From CAG-1000 sp964545285 (GTDB taxonomy: Bacteria > Bacillota_I > Bacilli_A > RF39 > UBA660): a stretch of 46,736 nucleotides of DNA. A program made the position numbers and the translations under genes. The stretch lies in NCBI GenBank assembly GCA_964545285.1, contig CAZJEW010000002.1:1-46736 (forward strand). The letters run 5' to 3'. The notes under the pieces were generated by a model. It ran no database searches, was not told where the DNA came from, and was given only the letters and a program-made list of their open reading frames with translations. Each line of letters begins with the position of its first letter. Position 1 is the stretch's first letter. Positions 18,337 to 27,041 of the stretch are shown piece after piece.

Positions 18337-19299
18337 ATGAAAAAAAATAAAATAAGTGTTATTGTTCCAGTATATAATGCAGAGAGTTACCTTGAAAAGT
18401 GTATATGTAGTTTAATTGAACAAACAATGGATGATATTGAGATTATTGCAATTAATGATGGTTCCACTGATAAATCATTAAACATATTAAATAAGTATTC
18501 AGACAAGATTAAAATAGTTGATCAAATGAATAGTGGTGTTGCAGAAGCAAGAAATTCTGGGATTAAGATTGCAAAAGGAGAATATATTGCTTTTGTAGAT
18601 AGTGATGATTATATTGAAAAAAACATGTTTGAACTTATGTATAATAAAGCAAAAGAGGGTAATTACGATGCAGTTCAATGTAATTTTTATTATTTATATG
18701 ATGATAGATTAGAAGAAGCAAATAAATCTGATTCTTTTGATGTTCTTAATGACAATGATAAAAAGAAATATATAGTTAATTTGTTTCCTGTTATTTGGAA
18801 CAAGATATATAAAAGAGAGAATATAAAAGAATTTTATTTTAAAAAAGGTGTATGGGCTGAAGATGTGGAATATCTTTATAGGATTATCTCTAAAATTAAT
18901 ACCATTGGTTTTATTGATGATAAATTATATTATTACTATCAAAGAGAAAAATCAGAATCAAGATTATTTGATAAAAGAATATATAATTATATATCTAATT
19001 TCAATGGTTTAATAGAATTTTATAAGGATAATAAGTTATATAATAAATATTATAATGAATTAGAATTTATTTATGTTAGATATCTATATGCAACTTTTGT
19101 AAAAAGAGCAACTTTTTTTGAAAATAAAGAAGACTATGAAGAGGCTGTTAATGCAGCTATTAAAAATGTTAGAGAACAATTTCCAAAATATAGAAATAAT
19201 AAATATTTTTATAAATCTATTAAAGGGATATACTTAGTTTTATTTAATAGATTTATGGCTAATATCATGTATCTATTAGTAAGCAAGAATAATAAATAA
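18337..19299 (+). CDS. GT2-family glycosyltransferase
   Basis: This 320-residue GT-A enzyme has ISVIVPVYNAESYLEKC, AINDGSTDKSL, SGVAEARNSG and FVDSDDYIEKN. A WAEDVEY segment about 180 residues in resembles the acceptor-side acidic motif of EpsJ/WcaA-like transferases. It is close in sequence to the 10191 and 19314 genes, which suggests local duplication of one ancestral transferase. AGGAGG precedes the ATG. Confidence 0.88.
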   Translation: MKKNKISVIVPVYNAESYLEKCICSLIEQTMDDIEIIAINDGSTDKSLNILNKYSDKIKIVDQMNSGVAEARNSGIKIAKGEYIAFVDSDDYIEKNMFELMYNKAKEGNYDAVQCNFYYLYDDRLEEANKSDSFDVLNDNDKKKYIVNLFPVIWNKIYKRENIKEFYFKKGVWAEDVEYLYRIISKINTIGFIDDKLYYYYQREKSESRLFDKRIYNYISNFNGLIEFYKDNKLYNKYYNELEFIYVRYLYATFVKRATFFENKEDYEEAVNAAIKNVREQFPKYRNNKYFYKSIKGIYLVLFNRFMANIMYLLVSKNNK

Positions 19300-19313
19300 T
19301 AGAAGGGAAAAAT

Positions 19314-20288
19314 ATGAAAAATGGACTTAAATTCAGTATAGTAATACCTGTATATAATACTGAAAAATATTTGTCAAAAAATATAGAAAGTATTATTAAT
19401 CAGAGTTATGAAAACTTTGAAGTTATTTATGTTAATGATGGAAGTAAAGATAAATCTCTATCTATTTTAAGAAAGTATCAAAAAAAAGATAAAAGAATAA
19501 TTGTTATTGATAAAGAAAATACTGGTGTTAGTGATACTAGAAATACTGGCGTTAAAGATTCTAAAGGTGATTATTTATGTTTTGTTGATAGCGATGACTA
19601 TTTAGAAAAAAACTTTTTGAAAAAGTTATATGGAATAATTAATACTGATAATAATCCTGATATTATTGGAATATCTTTCGATATGGTCGATGAAGATGGA
19701 AATATATTAGATGTTAAAAACAGCAAAATAATTAATAACAAAAACGGAAGGGAAGCTTTTGAATTCTTTGTTAATAATTCTTATATGATAGATATTCCTT
19801 GGGTATTTGTATACAATAAAAAGTATTGGGATAAAAATAAATATAAGTTCTTGGTTGGGACATTTCATGAGGATTTTGGATTAATACCAGAAATAGTAAT
19901 TAAAGCAAATACAGTATCTACAAGTGATGCGATATACTATTACTTAATCAATAGAAAAGGTAGTACCATGAGTAATCTAAATAAAGATTTTATATTAAGA
20001 AAAGCAAATGATGCATTAATCAATTATGATGGATTATGTGATAGGGTATTAAATAATAATTTTTTAAGCAAAAAGTATAAAATAATGTTTAGACATTATA
20101 TTGATAATTCAGTTATAGGAAAATTATCTATGTTAGATGGAAAAAATTATAAAGAATATAAAACAAAATTAAAAGAAAGAGGTATATATAATATATTTAA
20201 TTCGGGAAATTTTAAAATCTTTATAAAAAAGATTATATTAAATATCAATCTTAATTTGTATTTAAAAATTGTGAGGCAATATGAATAA
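19314..20288 (+). CDS. GT2-family glycosyltransferase
   Basis: This 324-residue GT-A enzyme has FSIVIPVYNTEKYLSKN, YVNDGSKDKSL, TGVSDTRNTG and FVDSDDYLEKN, with HEDFG as the probable acceptor-side acidic motif. It is a paralogue of the preceding gene, 14 nt downstream. It adds a further sugar to the repeat unit; specificity is unknown. Its last 8 bases overlap the pssD-like start. Confidence 0.88.
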   Translation: MKNGLKFSIVIPVYNTEKYLSKNIESIINQSYENFEVIYVNDGSKDKSLSILRKYQKKDKRIIVIDKENTGVSDTRNTGVKDSKGDYLCFVDSDDYLEKNFLKKLYGIINTDNNPDIIGISFDMVDEDGNILDVKNSKIINNKNGREAFEFFVNNSYMIDIPWVFVYNKKYWDKNKYKFLVGTFHEDFGLIPEIVIKANTVSTSDAIYYYLINRKGSTMSNLNKDFILRKANDALINYDGLCDRVLNNNFLSKKYKIMFRHYIDNSVIGKLSMLDGKNYKEYKTKLKERGIYNIFNSGNFKIFIKKIILNINLNLYLKIVRQYE

Positions 20289-20766
20289 GAAAAGTAAGAA
20301 AGTTATGTTTATATCTTCTACAGGAGGACATTTAGAAGAATTACTGCAATTAAAAGAATTGTTTAATAAATATGATTATCATTTAGTTACTGAAAAGACT
20401 AAAAGTAATTTGAATCTTAAAAGTAAATATAAAGTGTCTTTTTTGATATATGGAACATATACTACATTTTTTAAAAAGATAACTTATCCATTTAAATTGC
20501 TTGCTAATTGTTTTATTTCGTTATTTTTATTTATTAAATATAAACCAAAATATATTGTTACAACTGGTGCTCATACTGCTGGACCTATGTGTTGTATTGG
20601 AAAGATATTTGGAAGTAAAATAATATATATTGAAACGTTTGCTAATTCTGAAACTAAATCTAAAACAGGTTCATTAGTATATAAGTTTGCTGATTTATTT
20701 ATTGTTCAATGGGAATCAATGATGAAATTATATCCAAAAGCAACATATGGTGGATGGATATTTTAG
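20281..20766 (+). CDS. PssD/Alg14-like glycosyltransferase membrane subunit
   Basis: This 161-residue protein opens with the Alg14-type motif VMFISSTGGHLEELLQL. It has a membrane-associating segment (about 70-90) and TTGAHTAGPMCCIGKIFG. Alg14/PssD recruits the catalytic Alg13/PssE subunit to the membrane to add one hexose or HexNAc to the lipid carrier. The partner gene follows 8 nt downstream, which supports the call strongly. Confidence 0.88.
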   Translation: MNKKSKKVMFISSTGGHLEELLQLKELFNKYDYHLVTEKTKSNLNLKSKYKVSFLIYGTYTTFFKKITYPFKLLANCFISLFLFIKYKPKYIVTTGAHTAGPMCCIGKIFGSKIIYIETFANSETKSKTGSLVYKFADLFIVQWESMMKLYPKATYGGWIF

Positions 20767-20774
20767 GAGGTATT

Positions 20775-21254
20775 ATGATATTTGTAACATTAGGCACACA
20801 AGATAAATCTTTTGTTAGATTATTAGATGTAATTCAAAAAGAAATTGATAATGGAAATATTAAAGAAAAAGTAATCGTTCAAGCTGGGTATACAAAATAT
20901 GAAAGTAAAGATATGGAAATATATGATCTTTTGGATAGAGATAAGTTTAGTGATATAATGGGAAAATGTGATTTACTAATTACTCATGGTGGTGTTGGTT
21001 CGATATTAACTGGACTAAAGAATAATAAGAAAGTTATTGTTGTTCCTAGATTATTTAAATATAAAGAACATATGAATGATCATCAATTACAAATTACTGA
21101 TAAATTTGCGAAAAAAGGATATATTATTCCTTTGTATGAATCTGATGATTTAGGGAAAATACTAAAAAGTATTAAAAATTTTAAGCCTAATAAATATGAG
21201 AGTAATACAAATAATATGATTGGTATTATTGAAAAATTTATTGATGAAAACTAA
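20775..21254 (+). CDS. PssE/Alg13-like glycosyltransferase catalytic subunit
   Basis: This 159-residue protein has MIFVTLGTQDKSFVRL at its start and DLLITHGGVGSILTGL, then VVPRLFKYKEHMNDHQ, the donor-binding signature of Alg13/PssE. The start is ATG 20775 behind AGGAGG (20765-20770); a longer in-frame extension would overlap the pssD-like gene. Together the two polypeptides equal one GT28-type transferase. Confidence 0.88.
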   Translation: MIFVTLGTQDKSFVRLLDVIQKEIDNGNIKEKVIVQAGYTKYESKDMEIYDLLDRDKFSDIMGKCDLLITHGGVGSILTGLKNNKKVIVVPRLFKYKEHMNDHQLQITDKFAKKGYIIPLYESDDLGKILKSIKNFKPNKYESNTNNMIGIIEKFIDEN

Positions 21255-21261
21255 TTACATC

Positions 21262-21290
21262 TTGATTTAAGAGTATATTTATAGTAGAAT
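21262..21290 (+). promoter_or_regulatory. Promoter of the phosphodiester glycosidase gene
   Basis: TTGATT (21262-21267) and TAGAAT (21285-21290) are exactly 17 bases apart in the 65-bp gap after the pssE-like gene. They would let the last three cluster genes be expressed separately. Confidence 0.45.
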
Positions 21291-21319
21291 TATTAAAGAA
21301 TAAATTTAAGGAGTACAAT

Positions 21320-22327
21320 GTGAGTGAAAAAATAAAAGAGAATAAAAAAAGTAATTTTTTATCAATATTACTTATTATTATAGATGTTATTGCAATTATT
21401 TGCTTTTTTATATTTTATGGACCTTTTCATTTTTTAAGTGATAGGTTTATTTCTACTTCAATGACTACTATGACTCATAAGTATTTTGCAAGAACTATGT
21501 ATAGTGGCGAGTATATAAATTATGTTTTAGGAAGAAATATAACGATAGAAAGTGATGAACAAACTGATGCTTCAGCTATTAAAATTGCTGATAATGCAGA
21601 TACAGGTGTATATGATTCTATATATGATGAGCAAATACTTAAAAGAGATGAAGGAAATGATATATATAAAGTAATTGAAGTTTCTGGATCAACTTGGGAT
21701 GGATGGATAGTAGCTGTTTATGATCCATCAAGAGTTAAATTAGCATTAACAAGTAATCTTAAAAAAGGTTCTTTAACAACTACAATGGCAAAAGAAAATG
21801 AAGCAATTATTGCTATCAATGGTGGGGGATTTGCAAGAGGTTCAAATAAAGTTTGGCCTATTGGTATATATATTCAAGATGGGAAAATATTATATAATTC
21901 TGGTAATCCAGAACAAGTAATTGGTTTTAATGATCAAAATGTATTAGTTTTATTAACAGCTACTGCTGAAGAAGCTATAGCACAAAATATAAGAGATGCT
22001 TTAGAATTCGGGCCATTTTTAATAGTTAATGGTGTACCTGCTACATTTTATGGTGATGGTGGTTTTGGAAAGAGATCAAGAACTGCTATTGCTCAAAGAC
22101 AAGATGGTATTGTTTTGCTTGTTGTTATTGATGGAAAGAGAGGAAGTACTGGAATAAGTATGCCTGATTTAACTGAATTATTAGTTCAATATAAAGCATA
22201 TAATGCTTCCAATTTAGATGGTGGTGGTTCCTCTACACTTGTTATTAATAATGAATTAGTTAATTCTCCTAAAGGTTGGAATTATACAGGAGAAAGGTAT
22301 AATGTTGATTCATGGATAGTAAAGTAA
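21320..22327 (+). CDS. Phosphodiester glycosidase (NagPA/DUF2233) family exoprotein
   Basis: This 335-residue protein has one N-terminal membrane anchor (about 12-36) and an extracytoplasmic NagPA-type domain: INGGGFARGS, a FGPFLIVNG core, KRSRTAIAQRQDG and SNLDGGGSSTLVIN. Family members split sugar-phosphodiester bonds, such as GlcNAc-1-P-mannose in animals, and bacterial forms often sit in exopolysaccharide loci. Here it may trim or edit a phosphodiester-linked wall polymer. It starts with GTG 21320 behind AAGGAG; the ATG two bases earlier is followed at once by TGA and cannot be used. Confidence 0.85.
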   Translation: MSEKIKENKKSNFLSILLIIIDVIAIICFFIFYGPFHFLSDRFISTSMTTMTHKYFARTMYSGEYINYVLGRNITIESDEQTDASAIKIADNADTGVYDSIYDEQILKRDEGNDIYKVIEVSGSTWDGWIVAVYDPSRVKLALTSNLKKGSLTTTMAKENEAIIAINGGGFARGSNKVWPIGIYIQDGKILYNSGNPEQVIGFNDQNVLVLLTATAEEAIAQNIRDALEFGPFLIVNGVPATFYGDGGFGKRSRTAIAQRQDGIVLLVVIDGKRGSTGISMPDLTELLVQYKAYNASNLDGGGSSTLVINNELVNSPKGWNYTGERYNVDSWIVK

Positions 22328-22920
22328 TTGAAACTGCTAATATTTATGATTTTGATGATACTATTTATAAAGGTGATACATTTATAGATCTTTTAAAGTA
22401 TTCTTTTTTAAGACATCCTTTTTTATTACTAAATAGTATATTTAATACTATTCCTTTATATTTTAAATATAAAAAAAATTCAATTCCTTTTGAACGTGTT
22501 AAAGAAACATTATTATCTTTTCTTTTTAAAATAAATAATAAAGATAAATATATAAAAAAATTTATTAATTCTAAAAAAGAGAATATTAAAACTTGGTACA
22601 TTAATAATCAAAAAGAAAATGATATAATCATTTCTGCTTCTTATGAAATATGGATTAAACCTTTTTGTAATGAGATAGGTATTAAAAATGTAATAGCTAC
22701 TAAAACTGATAATATTGGTAACATTATTGGTAAAAATTGCAAAAGAGAAGAAAAAGTTAGAAGATTAAATGAAGAGTTTCCGAATATCGTAATTGATGAA
22801 TCTTATAGTGATTCTCAAACTGATATTCCCATGCTGGAAGTTGCAAAAAAAGCATTTGTTGTTGAGGATGATATATTAGTTCCATATGATAAGAATTATA
22901 ACTTTATAATGAAAAGATAA
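22312..22920 (+). CDS. HAD-IB family phosphatase
   Basis: This 202-residue protein shows NIYDFDDTIYKGD (D13, D15) with a cap region that includes a hydrophobic stretch (about 35-55), then IISASYE (Ser of motif II), KREEKVRRL and DESYSDSQTDIPML. This is the HAD-IB layout of SerB-like enzymes that act on small phospho-substrates. The start overlaps the previous gene by 16 bases with no close ribosome site, so translation is probably coupled. Its role in the polysaccharide pathway is unknown. Confidence 0.8.
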   Translation: MDSKVIETANIYDFDDTIYKGDTFIDLLKYSFLRHPFLLLNSIFNTIPLYFKYKKNSIPFERVKETLLSFLFKINNKDKYIKKFINSKKENIKTWYINNQKENDIIISASYEIWIKPFCNEIGIKNVIATKTDNIGNIIGKNCKREEKVRRLNEEFPNIVIDESYSDSQTDIPMLEVAKKAFVVEDDILVPYDKNYNFIMKR

Positions 22921-22928
22921 TTATAATA

Positions 22929-22937
22929 TGGTATAAT
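22929..22937 (+). promoter_or_regulatory. Extended -10 promoter candidate for the flippase gene
   Basis: TGGTATAAT (22929-22937) matches the extended -10 consensus and lies 20 bases before the Wzx-like start; the -35 is poor. Confidence 0.35.
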
Positions 22938-22957
22938 TTTATTAAAGGAAACGAAAA

Positions 22958-24415
22958 ATGAAAAAGAGTGTTACAGCAAATTATATATACATGGTAATAT
23001 TTCAAGTATTATCATTGATAACACCAATTATTACTTCTCCATATCTTGCAAGAGTATTAGGAGTATCTGGTACTGGTATATATTCTTATACTTATTCAAT
23101 ACTTAATTGGTTTATTATATTTGCATCTTTAGGTACAAGTATCTATGGCGCAAAAGAAATATCAAAAGTTAGAGATGATAGAGAAAAATTATCTCAAACT
23201 TTTTTTGAGATTTTTTCATTTCAATGTTTTGTAAATTTATTAATGTTACTCTTGTATTATATAGTTTTTAGTGTGATTAATACTGATTATAGAATTTTCT
23301 TCTATATTCAAGGCATTAATGTTTTTGCCAATTTATTTAATGTAACTTGGTTATTTACTGGTATTGAGGATTTTAGGAAGATTGCATTTAGAAGTTCATT
23401 ATTTAGAATTATCACTGTAATATTAGTATTACTAATTGTTAAAGGAAGTAATTCATTATATATTTATTGTGTTTTAATGGGTGTTATGAATTTATTAAGT
23501 AATTTATATATATTTTTGTGCTTAAAAAAGCATGTATTATTTAATAAAAAATATATTACAAAACAAGGGATTATTAAACATATTAAACCAAATATAATAT
23601 TGTTTATTCCACAAATAGCTATTAGTATTTATGCTGTACTTGATCAGTCCATGATTGGATTTATTACGGGATCTACAGATGAAGTCGCTTATTATGTTAA
23701 AGGTGAGCAATTCGTAAAAATGTTTTTGTATGTTGTAACAACTATTGGTACAGTAATGATGCCTAGAATAGCTAATTTATTTTATAATAAAGATTATGAA
23801 AAGGTTAAAGAATATGTTAATAAGTCTTTAAATATTGTATTATATTTATCAATACCAATGTGTTTTGGAATTGCAGCAGTAGCACAATTTTTTGTTAGTT
23901 GGTTTTTAACACCTGATTTTGCACCTTCAGCTATTGTTATGATGATTTTGTCCCCAATTATTGTATTGATATCTGTAAATAATGTAATAGGAGGACAATA
24001 CTTATTGCCCACTGAAGATATTAAGCATTATACTACTTCTGTTACCATTGGAGCTATTGTGAATTTAATATCTAATTCTTTTTTGATTTATTACTTAGGA
24101 TGTTATGGTGCGGCTATAGGAACAGTATTGGCTGAAACTTCAGTTTTAATATATCAATTAATTATAATTAAAAATGATAAAATAATAGAAATTAGTATTA
24201 AAAAAACATTATTATATTTAACGTCATCTATAATTATGTTTATTATTGTTTACTTTATAGGAAATTACTTTGGTATAAGAATTTTATCAACTTTAATACA
24301 AATAATTGCGGGATTAATAATATACATAACATTAATGTTTATATTTAAAGATGATACACAGAAGTTTATTATTAATAAAGCTTTGTCTTTATTAAAATTA
24401 AAAAAGAATAATTAA
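22958..24415 (+). CDS. Wzx-type oligosaccharide flippase (MATE/MOP superfamily)
   Basis: This 485-residue protein has about fourteen membrane helices and opens with the RfbX/Wzx pattern NYIYMVIFQVLSLITPIITS, then PYLARVLGVSGTGIYSY. Wzx flips undecaprenyl-pyrophosphate repeat units to the outer face, where the Wzy-like protein at 8762 can polymerise them. It is the last plus-strand gene of the cluster, and its stop overlaps the stop of the convergent radical SAM gene by 4 bases. Confidence 0.9.
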   Translation: MKKSVTANYIYMVIFQVLSLITPIITSPYLARVLGVSGTGIYSYTYSILNWFIIFASLGTSIYGAKEISKVRDDREKLSQTFFEIFSFQCFVNLLMLLLYYIVFSVINTDYRIFFYIQGINVFANLFNVTWLFTGIEDFRKIAFRSSLFRIITVILVLLIVKGSNSLYIYCVLMGVMNLLSNLYIFLCLKKHVLFNKKYITKQGIIKHIKPNIILFIPQIAISIYAVLDQSMIGFITGSTDEVAYYVKGEQFVKMFLYVVTTIGTVMMPRIANLFYNKDYEKVKEYVNKSLNIVLYLSIPMCFGIAAVAQFFVSWFLTPDFAPSAIVMMILSPIIVLISVNNVIGGQYLLPTEDIKHYTTSVTIGAIVNLISNSFLIYYLGCYGAAIGTVLAETSVLIYQLIIIKNDKIIEISIKKTLLYLTSSIIMFIIVYFIGNYFGIRILSTLIQIIAGLIIYITLMFIFKDDTQKFIINKALSLLKLKKNN

Positions 24416-25317
24416 TATTTTATTCCTTGATAAGTATCTCTTTTTACCATCTCTTTATCTATATCATCAAGAACACTAAATTTTTTTAATAACCATTTTG
24501 GTTCTATTAGTAATTCTTTGATAGGATCACCTGTTATTCTATTAATTATTATATTCTCTCTTAATAATTCCAATTCATCACATACTATATCTACATATTC
24601 TTCTTTTGTTAAAATATGAAAATGTTCTTTATTATATAGTTTTTCTATTTCAGTTCCTTTTAATATAAATAACATATGAATTTTAATACCTTGAATATCT
24701 AATTTTGATATATATTTTATTGTTTCAATCATCATATCTTTAGTTTCATATGGTAGTCCATTTATAATATGTACAACTATATTAATATCTCTTTTTCTAA
24801 GTTCATTTATAGCATCTTCAAATTGTTTCAATGTATGTCCTCTATTAATAAGTATAGAGGTTTTTTCATGTATTGTTTGAAGTCCTAATTCTATTACAAG
24901 ATTGGTTCTTTTATTTAATTCTTCTAAGTAGTTTAATACATCATCATTTAAACAATCACACCTAGTTGCAATATTTAATCCAATAACATTGGGTAAGCTT
25001 AATATTGGCTCATAAATGGCTTTTAACGTTGTTACTGATGCGTATGTATTTGTATTAGCTTGGAAATAACCTATGTATTTACTATTAGGCCATTTTTTTG
25101 AAATGTTGTCTTTAACTTTATTAAATTGATCTATTAAATTCATTCCATTATTTTCACCACTACCATTATAACAATATATACAACCTTTACCATTTACTTT
25201 ATTAGGGCAACTTAAACCGGAATTTAAAGATACTTTAAATACTTTGGAATTATATTTTATTTTATTATAATAATTTAATGTATAATATCTTTTATTATCT
25301 AATGAATATTTAAACAT
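24412..25317 (-). CDS. TIGR01212-family radical SAM protein (YhcC-like)
   Basis: This 301-residue protein has a radical SAM cluster, CPNKVNGKGCIYC, with the spaced Cys that bind [4Fe-4S], followed by conserved TNTYA and GLNIATRCD segments. Its YhcC/TIGR01212 relatives lack a settled function. I start at ATG 25317, because the ATG at 25329 lies inside the GAGG site that serves 25317. It is unrelated to the polysaccharide genes and marks the end of that cluster. Confidence 0.85.
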   Translation of the reverse strand: MFKYSLDNKRYYTLNYYNKIKYNSKVFKVSLNSGLSCPNKVNGKGCIYCYNGSGENNGMNLIDQFNKVKDNISKKWPNSKYIGYFQANTNTYASVTTLKAIYEPILSLPNVIGLNIATRCDCLNDDVLNYLEELNKRTNLVIELGLQTIHEKTSILINRGHTLKQFEDAINELRKRDINIVVHIINGLPYETKDMMIETIKYISKLDIQGIKIHMLFILKGTEIEKLYNKEHFHILTKEEYVDIVCDELELLRENIIINRITGDPIKELLIEPKWLLKKFSVLDDIDKEMVKRDTYQGIKY

Positions 25318-25333
25318 AATATACCTCATACTT

Positions 25334-25362
25334 ATTTTAGTTTATTTATATGATGAAATCAA
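25334..25362 (-). promoter_or_regulatory. Promoter of the radical SAM gene
   Basis: On the minus strand TTGATT (25362-25357) and TAAAAT (25339-25334) are 17 bases apart, 16 bases before the start codon. Confidence 0.4.
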
Positions 25363-25390
25363 CAAAATAATTGATGTTAACCAAAAAAGG

Positions 25391-25419
25391 TTGACATTTA
25401 TTAATTATTATTGTATATT
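25391..25419 (+). promoter_or_regulatory. Strong vegetative promoter of rpsP-khpA
   Basis: A perfect TTGACA (25391-25396) is followed after 17 bases by TATATT (25414-25419). The AGGAGG of rpsP begins about 10 bases downstream. This is the best consensus promoter in the window, as expected for a ribosomal-protein gene. Confidence 0.8.
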
Positions 25420-25441
25420 ATTTATCAAGGAGGAAAAGAAA

Positions 25442-25711
25442 ATGGCAGTTAAAATTAGACTTAGAAGAATTGGAGCTAAAAAAAGACCATATTATCGTGT
25501 AGTTGTTTCTGACTCAAGAGCAAAAGAAAATGGTAATGTTATTGAATCTATTGGTACTTATACACCACTTGAAGAAGTAAAATATAATGTTAATACAGAA
25601 AAAGCATTAGAGTGGTTAAGAAAAGGAGCACAACCTACAGATACTACTAGAAATATACTTAGTGAAATAGGTGTTATGAAAGAATTTCGTAACTCTAAAA
25701 AAAGTAAATAA
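25442..25711 (+). CDS. rpsP: 30S ribosomal protein S16
   Basis: This 89-residue protein begins MAVKIRLRRIGAKKRPYYRV and continues VVSDSRAKENG, the S16 signature; it helps assemble the 30S 5' domain. The start is ATG 25442 after AGGAGG; a longer in-frame reading would run back into the promoter -35. It overlaps khpA by one base. Confidence 0.97.
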   Translation: MAVKIRLRRIGAKKRPYYRVVVSDSRAKENGNVIESIGTYTPLEEVKYNVNTEKALEWLRKGAQPTDTTRNILSEIGVMKEFRNSKKSK

Positions 25712-25953
25712 TGAATTTAGTTGAATTTTCTGAAAGCATAGTTAAAAAACTTGTTAAAGAACCTGATATGGTTAAAGTTAAGGAATTTAGTACAGAAGAG
25801 GGTACTACTATTGAAATATTAGTATCTGAAAGTGATATGGGTAGAGTAATTGGAAAAGGTGGAAAAAATGCAACAGCAATTAAAACACTTATTCAAACTA
25901 AAGCATATAATGATTCCTTAAATAAAGTTAAAGTAAATATAGATTCATTTTAA
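25711..25953 (+). CDS. khpA: KH-domain RNA-binding protein KhpA
   Basis: This 80-residue protein has a single KH domain with the GxxG loop in GRVIGKGGKNATAIKTL. KhpA binds RNA, usually with KhpB (Jag), and affects cell division and elongation in Firmicutes. It is coupled to rpsP by TAATG. In many Firmicutes rimM, trmD and rplS follow; here a terminator ends the operon after khpA. Confidence 0.92.
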   Translation: MNLVEFSESIVKKLVKEPDMVKVKEFSTEEGTTIEILVSESDMGRVIGKGGKNATAIKTLIQTKAYNDSLNKVKVNIDSF

Positions 25954-25954
25954 A

Positions 25955-25982
25955 ATGTAACATTAAGTTACATCTTTTTTTT
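25955..25982 (+). terminator. Rho-independent terminator after khpA
   Basis: A 7-bp inverted repeat (ATGTAAC, 25955-25961, with 25967-25973) is followed by a long T run. It covers the end of the convergent germination permease gene. Confidence 0.8.
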
Positions 25983-27041
25983 TGAAAGAAAAAGTGAAAT
26001 AATTATTTGAATAAGAATAATAACACATACAGTTAAAGGAACAATTACATATTTAAATGATTCTACGTAATTATTATTCATTAAAAATAATTTTGGAATA
26101 ATTAATAGAATAATAAATAAAATTATATTAATTATTTTTTTATTTTTTATATTAAATATTATTTCTATTGAATTTATAGTGGAGTTTAAAATGACAGAAG
26201 ATGAATTTATAATATATAATAACCATAATATAATACTGATATTTTCTACTGAATCAATAAAAGAAAATAATTCTATTCTTTTCAATATTGAATATAATGG
26301 ATATTCAAACATAGATGTCAATTTACTTCCAAATATACCTAAAGTAGTTATAGCTGCTAAAAAGACCACTATAAAAGATAATATGAAAAACAAATAAAAT
26401 GTTTTATTAAATTTATCTTTGTCAACAATTATATCTTTTTTATATGTTGTAATATAAATACAAGGAACGGAGAAATATATTGAAAATATAATAGAAGATT
26501 TGATAATATCTAAAGTATTTGTATTTATAAGTGGTAAATAATTATCAAAATTAATATATTGTATTAAACTAAAAAAATCAAAAGAAAAAATTATTAATGC
26601 TAAGAATAAAGATATTGTTGATACTCTTGTAATTGTTTCAATTCCCTTAGAAGAAATATAAAATGTAGTTATAAGTATCAATAAATACATATATATTTTA
26701 GGAGTTTGTATTAAATATTGACTTGATAAGAATGACGTTAATCTATACGTTAAAAACAAATATATAGATAAGCTTAATATAATAAACAAACTATTAACAA
26801 TGATACTGAATTTACCATAAACATTTTTGTTTTTTTCGACTATAGTTTTATTACTTTCTTTGTTAAAATATAATAAAAATATTTTAACTATTACTAATCC
26901 TATTATGAATCCAATAATCATTGAAATAAATATTGAATTTTTTGAATAATTAAATAAGTATGAGCTTATAATTCCCCAAAATGGAGCTCCACTTAATGCA
27001 ACTACTAAAGTTGAAAGAGAAATACTATTAATTTTATTCAT
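25968..27041 (-). CDS. GerB-type spore germination permease (GerAB/ArcD/ProY family)
   Basis: This 357-residue protein has ten predicted helices and no soluble domain, matching GerAB-type germinant receptor subunits of the amino acid permease (APC) superfamily, which bind the germinant in the spore inner membrane. It is the third gene of an A-C-B operon and overlaps the gerC-type stop by 8 bases. The subunit order differs from the common A-B-C. The specific germinant cannot be inferred. Confidence 0.85.
   Translation of the reverse strand: MNKINSISLSTLVVALSGAPFWGIISSYLFNYSKNSIFISMIIGFIIGLVIVKIFLLYFNKESNKTIVEKNKNVYGKFSIIVNSLFIILSLSIYLFLTYRLTSFLSSQYLIQTPKIYMYLLILITTFYISSKGIETITRVSTISLFLALIIFSFDFFSLIQYINFDNYLPLINTNTLDIIKSSIIFSIYFSVPCIYITTYKKDIIVDKDKFNKTFYLFFILSFIVVFLAAITTLGIFGSKLTSMFEYPLYSILKRIELFSFIDSVENISIILWLLYIINSSSVILNSTINSIEIIFNIKNKKIINIILFIILLIIPKLFLMNNNYVESFKYVIVPLTVCVIILIQIIISLFLSKKKM

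Noticed and set aside
26179..26397. Short plus-strand frame opposite the GerB-type permease
   Set aside because: No ribosome site and fully contained in a convincing membrane protein gene.
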